DNA from: Dactylorhiza incarnata
Lineage: Eukaryota; Streptophyta; Magnoliopsida; Asparagales; Orchidaceae
Reading direction: 5' to 3'
DNA length: 64,000 nucleotides
NCBI GenBank assembly: GCA_033032865.1
Contig: JAWHQI010000013.1
Coordinates: forward strand, 3,410,001 to 3,474,000
Shown here: positions 45,524 through 57,203 of the stretch, piece after piece
Position numbering within the stretch: position 1 is the stretch's first letter
Layout of the letters: the number at the start of each line of letters is the position of its first letter
Notes under the pieces: generated by a model
The model's input: the letters and a program-made list of their open reading frames with translations, nothing else
Database searches by the model: none
Told to the model about the DNA's origin: nothing
Program-made: the position numbers and the translations under genes

Positions 45524-47040
45524 TGAAAGTATCTAGTTGCGGCCTAAATCATCTAGAGGGGGGTGAATAGGTGGATTCTATGTCTTTAAGCGGAATTAAA
45601 AATTAACACAGAAAAGCAAATAATCAAACACAGCACAGACACAAGGATTTTATAGAGGTTCCCCGATGTGGGTAGTCCTCTTTCCCGCCTCGCCTATCTA
45701 GCACTACGAGGCTAGACTCGGCTACTTCACCAATCTCAGATTATAACAAATCTTACACCTCGGAGTATACCACTCCTACAACTCGGAGTATACCACTCCT
45801 ACAACTCGGAGTATAACAACTCCTACACCTCGGAGTAAACAACTCCTACAAAATAATCTCGGAGTGAAAACTCCTACAAAAGAAAATATTGAAACAACAA
45901 AATACTTCTTCTTAACCTCTAAAGAGATTAACTTCAGATCTTGAAAACTGAGTCTTCTTCTTAACCTTGAAAGAAAGCTTGGCACTTGAAAGAAGTGGAG
46001 GAGAGAAGACTTGGCTAACCAGATCTGAATAGGCCCTTTGACTTACTTGAAAGAATCTTCAATAAGGAGAGCAACAATAAGATCAAAGGCCTTCTTCTGA
46101 GAAATCTCTAACAACAATAGAGAAAGGATCTTGAGCAGCATATGTTAGGTCTCAGAAATCTTGTTCAGCAAAAGAGAAAGGAGATCGACTTTTAGCTTTT
46201 TCTGAACTGTCGGCTGAAGAGAGATGTTTAGATCGAGAAAATTGTTAAGAGGGACCCCCTTGCCCTAAAATAAGGATTTATTTATAGGGAGGACTTCAAC
46301 GGCTAGTGCCACAAAGACGGGAGAGGCGACACGTGTACTGTTCATGGTGGCTAACCCTAATTTTCGAAAACAAAACAAAGATTTGAAATCCGTCTGTCCG
46401 TCATTCGTTGAGACTTCACGTGAACATCCGACGAATTGACTTAGCTGCATAAATTTCTTCAAAACCCAGCCAAAATGACCTCTGTCAGCATTCGTCAGGA
46501 TTCGTCGGAATGAACCGAGTCATCTCGACGAATGGACTTGGCTGCAGAATTTTCTTCACAACTCAGCCAAAATGACCTCTGTCAGCATTCGTCGGGATTC
46601 GTCGGAATGACCCGAGTCATCTCGACGAATGGACTTGGCTGCAGAATTTTCTTCTAAACCAAGACAAAGGTATTCTGTCTGGATTCGTCGGGATTCGTCG
46701 GAATGACCCGAGTCATCTCGACGAATTGACTCAGCAGAATTTTTCTTTTCTTCTGAAAACCTGCTCCACTCCTCAACCTTGAAAGCCTTCAGTTATGAGT
46801 ATATGAAGTGCACCCCAAAAGAGAGATTACACATGGACCAACACTTTGTTCTATACAATTAGGGATTATATTGTCTAGAACTGTGTTTGGTGATCCATTG
46901 CAACCTGACTTTGGTGAGCACTTAGCATTAAGGCCTGTCATAAAACATCTAAACAAAAGTCATCAAATACAAATACAATTCATTTTAGTTTACTAGGGGA
47001 CATCTTCAAATCAAGGTGATTGTGGACACAATACCCAACA
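45524..47040 (-). repeat. S1 3' LTR
   Basis: The minus strand starts TGTTGGGTATTGTGTCC and ends in ATACTTTCA. U3 holds three repeats of about 100 bp with CATTCGTCGG and TCTCGACGAAT motifs (46378-46745). The 3' part holds an array of short CTCGGAGTATAC/ACTCCTACA units (45755-45895). Confidence 0.95.
46378..46745. repeat. Repeats with TCGACGAA/TTCGTCGG in the S1 3' LTR
   Basis: The unit GTCAGCATTCGTCGGGATTC...TCTCGACGAATGGACTTGG recurs about every 100 bp, three times with a partial fourth. The partner LTR has the same array at 56455-56822. Confidence 0.9.
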
Positions 47041-47050
47041 ATCTCCCCCT
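47041..47050 (-). other. S1 polypurine tract
   Basis: The minus strand reads AGGGGGAGAT directly before the LTR start TGTTGGG. Confidence 0.9.
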
Positions 47051-47237
47051 ATTTGAAGATGTCATAACCCTAGACACTAACTTGAATTGCACAGAAAGAA
47101 TACTAAATAAGAAAGCACAACCCAGGCAGTAATATATAAGGAAAAACAGAATAGGACTCAATGTTTTAACTTAACACAAGAGAAATGTGTATATATATAT
47201 AAGCAAAGAAAACATCATGATTCCAGATAAGCACAGC

Positions 47238-49763
47238 TTATTCATGACCTTTTCCTTTCTTCTTTGCAAACATTCTGTCCACTGCTTCAGTTTTCTTCTT
47301 CAGTTCTGAATCCATTCTCTCAAAGAATGCCTTTGGCTTAGGCCAGTATTTGTCAGGAGCAGACTCTTTAGATCCACCATTCTTGAAGTGAATTCTTCAT
47401 TCATTTGTCCTCTTCTCAAACTTGCTCCATTCTTCTGAACTATAATGGTCACTGACTTTTTCATTCTGATTGCTGACTTTATCAAAAACAGATAGAACAA
47501 TACTTTTGGAGATGGGGCTCCAACTTTCTTGGAAGTTTCTAGGAGGAGGTTTATCATAAAATTCTCTGATCTTCTTATGTGGATTAGACCTCTTAGCAGA
47601 TGGCATATCAGCAAATAACTTCCTTTTTAATGACTTCTCAGAGGGTTCAGCAAAAAGAGAGCTGTCAGGATCTTGAACAGGGAAAGGATCATCCCAAAAT
47701 TCTTGATAAGTTGAAGCAGGAATGACTTCATCTGCAAGAACAGAATCCTCAACAGGATTTGGAGAGAAACTAGGAGCCCTGGGTTCTGGAGCACTTGAAG
47801 AGGGAAAATCTGATCCTTTATCCACAACAGTAAACCCAAGCATTCCAGCCACTTGCTTGAACAGCCAGCTTTAGGCTTCATAAGTATACCAGTTCACATC
47901 CTTAACATTTTGTAAGATGTTTTCCTTGAGATCTTGCATTTGACTAGCTACAGTTTCATTCAAAACATCCATTTTGCTTGCACTTTCTTCTAACTTAGAT
48001 ACCACACTCTCCTCCCCCTTTATGACATCTTCATGCAGGAGGGTATATAATCTCTTCAACTGAGCTTCAACTTGATCATCCAAGTAAGTAATTCCTTGAT
48101 CATGAGCAGAGCTAAGAGTAGAGAGAGCAGTAGTCAAATGTAGTACATCTTCACTAACCTGATGCAGATTCTTGAGAGTATGCCCAACAGCTTTATTTGT
48201 ATGATCCAAAGCTTTCCCTGCAGATAGCATCCAGGCTTCTTGATTACTCTTAAATCTTCCCATGTCATGCTTGATCTCAGCCAATTCCTGCTTCAGAGAA
48301 CTATCAACAGAGTCAATCTTCTTATAGACTTGCTTGATAGACTGATCAAAGTGATCTGTCTGAACCTTTAGCAGCCCTGCTATGGACTGCAACAAAGAGG
48401 AGTGAGAGCTATCACCAGTCTCAACCTCTTCAGGAGAAATTCTATCAGCAACAAAACTTGAGGACTGTGCTTGCTTGTCAAGCACAGTTGCCCTTGGAGA
48501 AGTGCTCCTAGCCACAAGAACTTCTGGAGGAGGCAAAAGCAGCACAGAAGGAAAGACTTCTGGAAGAACAGATTCAGCCATGAAGATATCTTCCTGGTCT
48601 TTCTCCCCCTCAACTAGAGACATCTCCTTAGCCAACCTCAGCATAGCACCAAAGCTGCCCTTCTCCCCAGATTCAGATTGCTCATGAGGAGAGTCTGGCA
48701 AGATTTCATGATCTTCAGAATGAGAAACAACCATGGCAGGTGATCTCCTTGAATCTTCTAGCTCAGGAGACTCATCAAAAACAGCACCATTCTCTGGGCC
48801 CTCCATGTCAAGAGTAGCAACAGGATCAAGAGGTACTTGATCAGCATCACTTGGAGGAACATCTTCTGCAGCACCACTTCCTGCACCAATGTCTCTTGGG
48901 GTTGGAAACTCCCCCTCAACATGTGCATCTCTGCCCTGAGCAAGAGCTGGACTAAGTCCACTCCCCCTGGAAGATTGCCCTGCTTCAATAGATCTATGCT
49001 CATCAAGCAGAGGGGCCTCATCATCACTTGCAGCAGCCCTAACTCCAGCATTCCCTAAGCCCTTGGGAATTACCCTTTCCCATTTGGAGAAAATGGTTGA
49101 GTTGATCTTCTTTGTGTGGTGGATGGGGATACCTCTTCCAAGATTAAAAAAATCTGGATTGCTACTGTGGAGAAGCAGACTGAGAATTCTTCCAAAATTT
49201 GGAGCAAGAAAACTTTCTTTAATCTTCTCAAAGATTACTTCACCAAAATTGAAATTCTTCCGACAAATTATAGCGGTGTGAATTTTGAAAGCTTCTTCAG
49301 AGAGGTAGTCATGAGAGCCTACCTTGCATAATAATACTTTTCCTATAATATCACACAGAAGCTTACCTCCTTCATTCATGAACTTTCTTCTGATTTTGGA
49401 GTTTTGATCAAGAATGCCAAAGAATCTTCTGGCTCTGAAAATATCTTCAACAGACAACTCTTCTGATTCAACTTCAGGCATCCTCAACGATCGGTTGATA
49501 CCACTAGCCTTCAAAATGATTTTGCAAGACCTAATAGAGCTTTTGATCTTCTTACCTTGACTTGAGATTTTGGCATTTCGATAGAACTCCAGAATGTCCT
49601 GTTCTAGGATTTTAGCCGGCTCTTCTAAGATAAAACTGAGCCCGGCGACATCGAGCATCAAAATCACATTCCGAAACTCATCTGAAGCTGAGCGGAAGGC
49701 GCCTCTCACCAACTCTGCCCCTGAATGCAGACCACCAGAAGCTTTGGGCGCCATTGACGTCAT
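47238..49763 (-). pseudogene. S1 third ORF (env-position ORF, Transposase_32-like, coiled coil)
   Basis: ATG at 49763 (MTSMAPKASGG), about 300 bases after pol. One frame covers 842 codons to a TAA at 47238-47240, interrupted by TAA at 47871-47873 and TGA at 47397-47399. The first 230 residues (ILEQDILEFYRNAKISSQGK onward) resemble the 'putative plant transposon protein' domain (PF20167). A disordered acidic Ser/Glu/Pro region follows. Residues about 480-625 form a long coiled coil (KQVYKKIDSVDSSLKQELAE). I see no signal peptide or transmembrane segment, so calling it an envelope gene would be unjustified. The C-terminus is basic (FAKKKGKGHE). Confidence 0.75.
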
Positions 49764-50063
49764 CGAAGCCGCGGAAGAGAAACAGAGGAATCGTGAGGAA
49801 GGAGACGAACGGTCGGGTAGGGTTTCACGGAGGTTCTCGTGAAATTGTGATGTTTTCTTTTATTTATATATATATATATATAAATTTAAGTAGAGTGCGT
49901 ACCTGAAAGATGATAAAATCGTATTTAATAGGGAGATGATTCCATGGGAGATGAATTGAGAGGAGTAAAATTTGTCCCGTGAACATCCGTGAAACTTCAT
50001 GAAATTTTCTGAGTTAACAAGTGAAATCTCGTGCAATTTCATGAAATCTCAACAGTCCCAACT

Positions 50064-53000
50064 TCAAGAGTCCTTGTTAAGCATTCCAAGTTCCATTTTG
50101 AAGAAATTGAATTTGGTTTCGTCCAGAGTCTTCGTAAAAATATCTGCAATTTGTTTGTCAGTATTAACATATAACAAATTTATGTCCTTACTCTCAACAT
50201 GTTCCCGGATGAAGTGGTAGCGAAGCTCAATATGCTTCGTTTGGCTGTGAGAGACGGGATTATTTGCGAAGGTAATAGCACTTGAGGAGTCACAGAACAT
50301 GGGGATTTCTGAGAGCTTTAAATTATGGTCCTCAAGCTGATTTTTCATCCACAAAAGTTGAGCACAGCAACTGCCGGCAGAGATATACTCCGATTCAGCA
50401 GTCGATATTGCAACGCAATTCTGCTTCTTGCTGCTCCAGGAGATGAGCCGTTTTCCTAAGAACTGGCAAGTTCCCGAAGTGCTCTTCCTATCATCTTTGC
50501 TTCCTGCAAAATCAGCGTCTGAAAAACCAATTAGTTCAAAATCATTGCTTCTTGGGTACCATAAGCCGAGATTGGGTGTACCCTTAAGGTATCTCAAAAT
50601 CCTCTTTGCAGCGGCATAATGAGATTCCTTACAATTCACCTGGTACCTGGCACAAACACATGTTGAGAACATTATATCAGGCCTAGTAGCAGTGAGATAG
50701 AGCAAGGACCCAATTATGCTTCTGTACTTGGTTTCATCAAAAGGTTTCCCTTTCTCATCCTTGTCCAGAGACATACTTGAGCCCATTGGAGTCCTCATTG
50801 AGGTTGCACTCTCCATTCCAAATTTATTAAGCAGCTCTTTGGTGAACTTCATCTGAGAGATGAAGATTCCATCTTCAGATTGGTGCACCTGGAGTCCTAA
50901 GAAATATTTCAGCTCTCCCATACTGCTCATTTCAAACTTACCTTGCATCAAGTTAGAAAACTTTTTGCAAAGTTTGTCATCAGTAGAGCCAAATATAATA
51001 TCGTCGACATAGATTTGCACAAGTAAAATATCGCCTTTAACTTCCCTAAGAAACAATGTCTTGTCTATTGTTCCTCTTGTAAATTTGTTCTCAAGAAGAA
51101 ACTTAGACAATGTCTCATACCAGGCTCGGGGTGCCTGTTTGAGACCATACAAGGCTTTATGTAAGTATAATACATGATCAGGAAGGTTAGGATCTACAAA
51201 ACCTGGAGGCTGAGCTACATAAACTTCCTCTTTAAGGTCTCCATTCAGAAAGGCGGACTTTACATCCATCTGGAAAACCTTAAAGCCCTTATATGCAGCA
51301 TAAGCCAGAAATAATCTGATAGCTTCAAGTCTTGCTACTGGTGCGAAGGTCTGATCAAAGTCAATCCCTTCTTCTTGCCGGTATCCTTGAGCAACCAGTC
51401 TTGCTTTGTTCTTGATGATGATGCACTTTTCATCAAGCTTGTTCCGGTAAATCCATTTGGTTCCAATCACATTCTGTCCTTTGGGTCTAGGTACCAACTT
51501 CCAAACTTTACATCTCTTGAATTGGTTGAGCTCCTCTTGCATAGCAAGGATCCAGGAGGGATCGGTGTTTGCTTCTTCAAACTTCTTCGGCTCAATCTGT
51601 GAAAGAAAACTTAAATGTAAAGCTTCGGTAGTTGTACCTCTTCTCGTTAGAACTCTGCTTGAAGGATCTCCGATGATTTGATCAGCTGGATGATCTCTCA
51701 AATGTCTGATCATTCCAACATTTAGATGACCATGAGGTTCCTGCACTTCAGGTACATCTTCATCTTCCTGAGGGTCATCATCCTCACATGTAGAGGGAGC
51801 ATTTACTTCAATAGATTGTGAAACGTCTTCCTTTACCACTTCTTCTGAGTGTAGTTCTTTGAACCTTGCATCTGCATCTTCAACAAAGACACTATAAGAG
51901 CTGCTTTGAAGCATACTCGTCTCATCAAATATAACATTGTAAGTTTCTTCTACAACCAGGGTTTTCTTGTTGAAAATCCTATATGCCTTACTATGGCTAC
52001 TATAACCTACAAAAATACCTTCAAAACATTTTTCACTAAACTTAGTTTTATAATATTTTCCATTGTTAAGCACGAAGCATTTACTACCAAAGATTCTAAA
52101 ATAAGACAGAGTTGGTTTCTTGCCTTTTAGAAGTTCATAGGGAGTCTTATGATGATTTTTGTTGATCAGTGCTCTGTTTTGCACGTGGCAAGCAATGTTG
52201 ATACCTTCAGCCCAAAAGTACTCTGGTAGTGAAGAATCACTCAACATTTTCCTGCAAGCCTCTATGAGTGTTCTATTCTTTCTCTCGGCAACCCCATTTT
52301 GCTGTGGAGTACGGGGAGAGGAAAACTCATGAAAGATACCCAGACTTTCACAAAATTCATTCATGGCCCCAGACTTGAATTCTGTACCATGGTCACTTCT
52401 GATTTTGACCACAGAACATTCTAATTCATTCTGAATTTGCCTGACGAATGAGGTGAAAGAATCATAGGTGTCTGACTTGTGTTTCAGAAAGAATACCTAA
52501 GCAAAACGTGAGTAATCATCGACAATGACCAACGTATAAGACTTACCCCCAAAACTCCGAATTGGCATGGGACCAAATAAGTCCATATGAAGTAGATATA
52601 AACATCTGGTAGATTCTTTGCCAATAATGCTCTTAAAGCTAGCTCTCGTCTGCTTGCCCATTTGGCATGCGTGACAAGGTCTCTCTTTAATGAACTTAAC
52701 ATCAGGAGCATCACGAACTAAGTTGTGTGAAAATAACATATTTATAGTTTTGAAATTTATATGTGCTAGTCTCTTGTGCCACTGGTCACAAAGAGATGCA
52801 CTATCTTTTGCTAAAAAGCACACTGGTGTAGAAGAGTCTATACAGAGAAAATTTAAGAAAAAAATATTTCTACTCCGAGTGCCTGTTAAAATAGTTTCTG
52901 ACGTATCAGACGACTTTATCAAGCACTTGTCCTTGTAGAATTCTACCATATAGCCTTTGTCACAAAGTTGACTTATGCTAATGAGATTATGTTGTAATCC

Positions 53001-53216
53001 TTTAACATAAGCCACGTCTGTGAAAGAGACTATACCATTTGTGATCATACCATAGCCTTTTGTGATTCCCCGATCAGATCCGCCAAAAATAACTTTTGGA
53101 CCATCTTTCACCGGGGTATACTCTTGTAGTAGGCTTCTTGTTCCGGTCATGTGCCGTGAACATCCACTGTCCAAGTACCATATTGGATTTGAGTTGGCCT
53201 TTGGACATACCTGCAA
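50064..53216 (-). pseudogene. pol: S1 pol polyprotein, one in-frame TAG
   Basis: Domains in order: protease (WYLDSGCSRHMTG, near 53170), GAG-pre-integrase (WHKRLAHINF, CHACQMGK), integrase DDE ([26 protein letters not shown]), RT with YVDDIIFGS near 51000, and RNase H ([25 protein letters not shown]), ending [19 protein letters not shown]. The order PR-INT-RT-RH is Ty1/copia. The frame is open over 1051 codons except for TAG at 52497-52499 in the integrase, in FA*VFF, where relatives have Trp. No ATG opens the frame; it starts after the gag stop in another frame, so pol needs frameshifting or splicing. Confidence 0.95.
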
Positions 53217-53223
53217 TCAATAA

Positions 53224-55524
53224 TCAATTGCCCTTAGGAACCCAAACCGATTTGGGTCCTTTGCTTCTTGTTAGATGACCACCACATGGAATGTTAACAT
53301 TGCGAGGGGTCATTCTTGCATTGTTAATCCGTGGAGTCGTGACATTTCTCGGATTAAACCAATAATCTATGGCAAAGTGACCAACCTTGCCACAACACCA
53401 ACAATCGAATCGATTGTACCTTCTCTTTGTCTCCTGTTTTGCGTTTTGAACGGGAGGTGCAACAGGAGTGACTTTCTTAGTGGAAGTTTTCTTAGAAGTG
53501 GGGGCCTCATGGTGACAGCACACACACGGCTCCAACTTCTTCTCAACAGATTTGGGTGCAATCGTTTTAATTTTTGGTGCTTTCTTGTGAGCTGATCCGT
53601 GAACAAATGGACCATGATCTTTGAGGATTATTTCTTCATGAGGTGCTTTGAATGGAGAGTTGTCAAAGTTTCGGGGAAAGCTCCATCCTTGATATCTATT
53701 ACTAGGTTCAACATGTGTTGGCCTAGCAAGATGACCGTAGGATGAATCAAAGTCAAACGGGTTTGATGGAAAAATGACCTTCCTGAATGAAGGTTGACTT
53801 TGATTGGCAGTTCCCTTCCCTTTCACGGCTCTCTTCTCAGCAGCCTTACTACTTTCAGCCTTATGACCAATTCCACTACCCTTCGCAGGAGCAGAAAACC
53901 TATCAATGAATGGAAGAATAGTCTTAGGCTTCGAGAAGCTTTCTACGAGCTTCCTTTCCGCCTTCAACTTATCTTCTAGTTCATTTATAGTTTTCTCCTT
54001 TAGATTCAACAACTCAGTGGAGCTTTTCAGTTCGTCTTTCAAGAGTTGGATTTCATCTTTGAGAGGAGTTAGTTGTTCAACTTCCTCCCTCAAAGCTAAT
54101 TCCACTGTCTTGAGAGATTCAATTTCTTTTGACTTGGACTTGACGACCTTGCGGCACTTGTCAAATCCTTTCACAAGGGCTTCATACTGAGTTATTAACT
54201 TAGAGTCCTCCTCTGAGAAGTAGCCTTCATTTGCTATGGATGCAGTCTCATCTTCAGAAGCAGACAGAGGGGTATGAGAGTTTACCTTCCCCTTGTGAGA
54301 GGAGTCGCCTATTTCTTCGTCTAGATGTGCCATTAGCCCAAAGTAGGCTTCTTCATCTGAGCTTGACGCATCAGAGTCACTGTCGCTCAGAGTCTTGGCC
54401 TTTTTGGCGAGGAGGCTCTTTTCTTTCTTCTTTCCTTTAAAGGTTCTCTTTTCTTCCTTCTTTGATCCTTCTTTCTTTTTGTATGGACACTCGGCTATTA
54501 CGTGTCCTGGCTTATTGCAGCAATAACAAATAATGTCAGTAGAATCAAATTTGTTCGGTTTAGATTTATACCTGTCATTATAGTAGTCCTTCTTGTGATG
54601 ATCACCATCACGTCTTGATCTTCTGTGATCAAATGCAGTGGATTGGCCTCTCTTCTGCTTTCTTTTATTCAGAAGTCTTTTGAATTGTTTGGAGAGAAGA
54701 GAAAATTCTCCATCAGACATCTCTGAACCTGAGGGGCTGGCATCAGACTCATCCTCATCAGAAGATGGTCTCCTGACAGGTGGGAGAGCCTTGCTCTTTC
54801 TTGAGCTTTCAGCTTTTAGGGCAGAGGACTTCTCCCTTCCAGAGGCCCTGACCCCCTCTTCTTCAGCTTTGCGGGAATTTAGCTTCAACTCATGGGACAG
54901 GAGCTTACCAAACAACATTTGTGGCTCCGTGGTTCCGAGATTTCCGAATTCTCTGATGGCTATAACCTTGGTGTCCCATTCTTTCGTCAGGGATCTCAGA
55001 AATTTGTCATTTAGTTCGCCAGTTGTGAATTCTCTACCATAGTTCCTAAGACCATTTACAATCTTGAAGAACTTCTCGTAGGTGTCAGAAATGGAGTCTC
55101 TTGGATCTTGCTTGAATGCTTCGTATTCTTGGTTCAGCAACGATCTTCGGTCATCCCTCACTTCTTCGGTCCCTTCCATCAGAACGACTAGTGAATCCCA
55201 CATTTCTTTAGCAGATTTGCAGTGAAGCAGATTTTGCAACATTGAATCATCAACTGCACCTGCTATGATATTCTTTGCTTTCTTGTCTAGGGCCACTAGA
55301 GCGATCTCATCTTTGTTCAGTTCCAACATCTTCTTCGGGATCATGATGGTGGAGTTTATTGAAGATGGTTTCATCGGAATATGGGGACCTTCTTCCACGA
55401 TCTGAAAGATTCTTGGGTCGGCAGCTTTCATGTAGAATCTTACTCTTTCCTTCCACATAGGAAAGTTCTCTTTGGTGCAGACTGGCAACTTGACGGAATC
55501 CTTGACCTTATCCATTCCAGACAT
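53224..55524 (-). CDS. gag: S1 gag
   Basis: 766 residues, fully open. I choose ATG 55524 (MSGMDKVKDSVKLPVCTKEN), the first ATG after the PBS. The N-terminal copia gag domain (FPMWKERVRFYMKAADPRIF, AKEMWDSLVVLMEGTEEVRD) is followed by a Ser/Lys-rich region, zinc knuckle CYCCNKPGHVIAEC (about residue 340), an acidic stretch, a coiled coil (about 450-540: KSKEIESLKTVELALREEVE) and a second, imperfect knuckle CWCCGKVGHFAIDY whose last Cys is Tyr. The C-terminus is VWVPKGN. A gag this long is typical of Sireviruses. It assembles the cytoplasmic particle and binds RNA. Confidence 0.93.
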   Translation of the reverse strand: MSGMDKVKDSVKLPVCTKENFPMWKERVRFYMKAADPRIFQIVEEGPHIPMKPSSINSTIMIPKKMLELNKDEIALVALDKKAKNIIAGAVDDSMLQNLLHCKSAKEMWDSLVVLMEGTEEVRDDRRSLLNQEYEAFKQDPRDSISDTYEKFFKIVNGLRNYGREFTTGELNDKFLRSLTKEWDTKVIAIREFGNLGTTEPQMLFGKLLSHELKLNSRKAEEEGVRASGREKSSALKAESSRKSKALPPVRRPSSDEDESDASPSGSEMSDGEFSLLSKQFKRLLNKRKQKRGQSTAFDHRRSRRDGDHHKKDYYNDRYKSKPNKFDSTDIICYCCNKPGHVIAECPYKKKEGSKKEEKRTFKGKKKEKSLLAKKAKTLSDSDSDASSSDEEAYFGLMAHLDEEIGDSSHKGKVNSHTPLSASEDETASIANEGYFSEEDSKLITQYEALVKGFDKCRKVVKSKSKEIESLKTVELALREEVEQLTPLKDEIQLLKDELKSSTELLNLKEKTINELEDKLKAERKLVESFSKPKTILPFIDRFSAPAKGSGIGHKAESSKAAEKRAVKGKGTANQSQPSFRKVIFPSNPFDFDSSYGHLARPTHVEPSNRYQGWSFPRNFDNSPFKAPHEEIILKDHGPFVHGSAHKKAPKIKTIAPKSVEKKLEPCVCCHHEAPTSKKTSTKKVTPVAPPVQNAKQETKRRYNRFDCWCCGKVGHFAIDYWFNPRNVTTPRINNARMTPRNVNIPCGGHLTRSKGPKSVWVPKGN

Positions 55525-55587
55525 ATTTGCTTTAGCAACTAGATGAGGAGTCTTGTTCAAGGTGTTAGCCTTATAGCGAACAACCTA

Positions 55588-55599
55588 GCTCTGATACCA
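55588..55599 (-). other. S1 primer binding site (initiator-Met tRNA)
   Basis: The minus strand reads TGGTATCAGAGC, an exact match to the canonical site, two bases from the 5' LTR. Confidence 0.95.
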
Positions 55600-55601
55600 A
55601 T

Positions 55602-57117
55602 TGAAAGTATCTAGTTGCGGCCTAAATCACCTAGAGGGGGGTGAATAGGTAGATTCTATGTCTTTAAGCGGAATTAAAAATTAACACAGAAAAGCAAACA
55701 ATCAAACACAGCACAGACACAAGGATTTTATAGAGGTTCCCCGATGTGTGTAGTCCTCTTTCCCGCCTCGCCTATCTAGCACTACGAGGCTAGACTCGGC
55801 TACTTCACCAATCTCAGATTATAACAAATCTTACACCTCGGAGTCCAAACTCCTACAACTCGGAGTATACCACTCCTACAACTCGGAGTATAACAACTCC
55901 TACACCTCGGAGTAAACAACTCCTACAAAATAATCTCGGAGTGAAAACTCCTACAAAAGAAAATATTGAAACAACAAAATACTTCTTCTTAACCTCTAAA
56001 GAGATTAACTTCAGATCTTCAAAACTGAGTCTTCTTCTTAACCTTGAAAGAAAGCTTGGCACTTGAAAGAAGTGGAGGAGAGAAGACTTGGCTAACCAGA
56101 TCTGAATAGGCCCTTTGACTTACTTGAAAGAATCTTCAATAAGGAGAGCAACAATAAGATCAAAGGCCTTCTTCTGAGAAATCTCTAACAACAATAGAGA
56201 AAGGATCTTGAGCAGCATATGTTAGGTCTCAGAAATCTTGTTCAGCAAAAGAGAAAGGAGATCGACTTTTAGCTTTTTCTGAACTGTCGGCTGAAGAGAG
56301 ATGTTTAGATCGAGAAAATTGTTAAGAGGCACCCCCTTGCCCTAAAATAAGGATTTATTTATAGGGAGGACTTCAACGGCTAGTGCGACAAAGACGGGAG
56401 AGGCGACACGTGTACTGTTCATGGTGGCTAACCCTAATTTTCGAAAACAAAACAAAGATTTGAAATCCGTCTGTCCGTCATTCGTCGAGACTTCACGTGA
56501 ACATCCGACGAATTGACTTAGCTGCATAAATTTCTTCAAAACCCAGCCAAAATGACCTCTGTCAGCATTCGTCGGGATTCGTCGGAATGACCCGAGTCAT
56601 CTCGACGAATGGACTTGGCTGCAAAATTTTCTTCACAACTCAGCCAAAATGACCTCTGTCAGCATTCGTCGGGATTCGTCGGAATGACCCGAGTCATCTC
56701 GACGAATGGACTTGGCTGCAGAATTTTCTTCTAAACCAAGACAAAGATCTTCTGTCTGGATTCGTCGGGATTCGTCGGAATGACCCGAGTCATCTCGATG
56801 AATTGACTCAGCAGAATTTTTCTTTTCTTCTGAAAACCTGCTCCACTCCTCAACCTTGAAAGCCTTCAGTTATGAGTATATGAAGTGCACCCCAAAAGAG
56901 AGATTACACATGGACCAACACTTTGTTCTATACAATGAGGGATTACATTGTCTAGAACTGTGTTTGGTGATCCATTGCAACCTGACTTTGGTGAGCACTT
57001 AGCATTAAGGCCTGTCATAACACATCTAAACAAAAGTCATCCAATACAAATATAATTCATTTTAGTTTACTAGGGGACGTCTTCAAATCAAGGTGATTGT
57101 GGACACAATACCCAACA
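55602..57117 (-). repeat. S1 5' LTR
   Basis: 1516 bp. The same internal arrays as the 3' LTR lie at 55830-55965 and 56455-56822. It is followed by ACTAT at 57118-57122. Confidence 0.95.
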
Positions 57118-57203
57118 ACTATATGTTGATTAAAAATACTAACTGCATATAGAAGAAAAAGGTCCGAAGACTCAGTAGTAGGGGTGGAAAATAAGTAAGA
57201 TGC

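Larger units (their letters stand above)
45524..57117 (-). mobile_element. S1: nearly complete Sirevirus (Ty1/copia) with three ORFs
   Basis: The 11.6 kb element has LTRs of 1517 bp (45524-47040) and 1516 bp (55602-57117) and perfect ACTAT flanks (45519-45523 and 57118-57122). In element order it holds PBS, gag, pol and a third ORF, then a polypurine tract. The large gag, the extra ORF after pol and the LTR opening TGTTGGGTATTGTGTCC mark it as a Sirevirus. Pol is interrupted by one TAG and the third ORF by two stops; the rest is open. The LTRs differ at roughly 20 positions counted by eye, so insertion was fairly recent. Confidence 0.95.

Noticed and set aside
45776..45985. 69-residue frame in both S1 LTRs
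   Set aside because: It is created by translation of the short CTCGGAG repeats and is low-complexity, without a domain.
47238..49763. Retroviral envelope gene
   Set aside because: No signal peptide, cleavage site or transmembrane segment visible; only its position is env-like.
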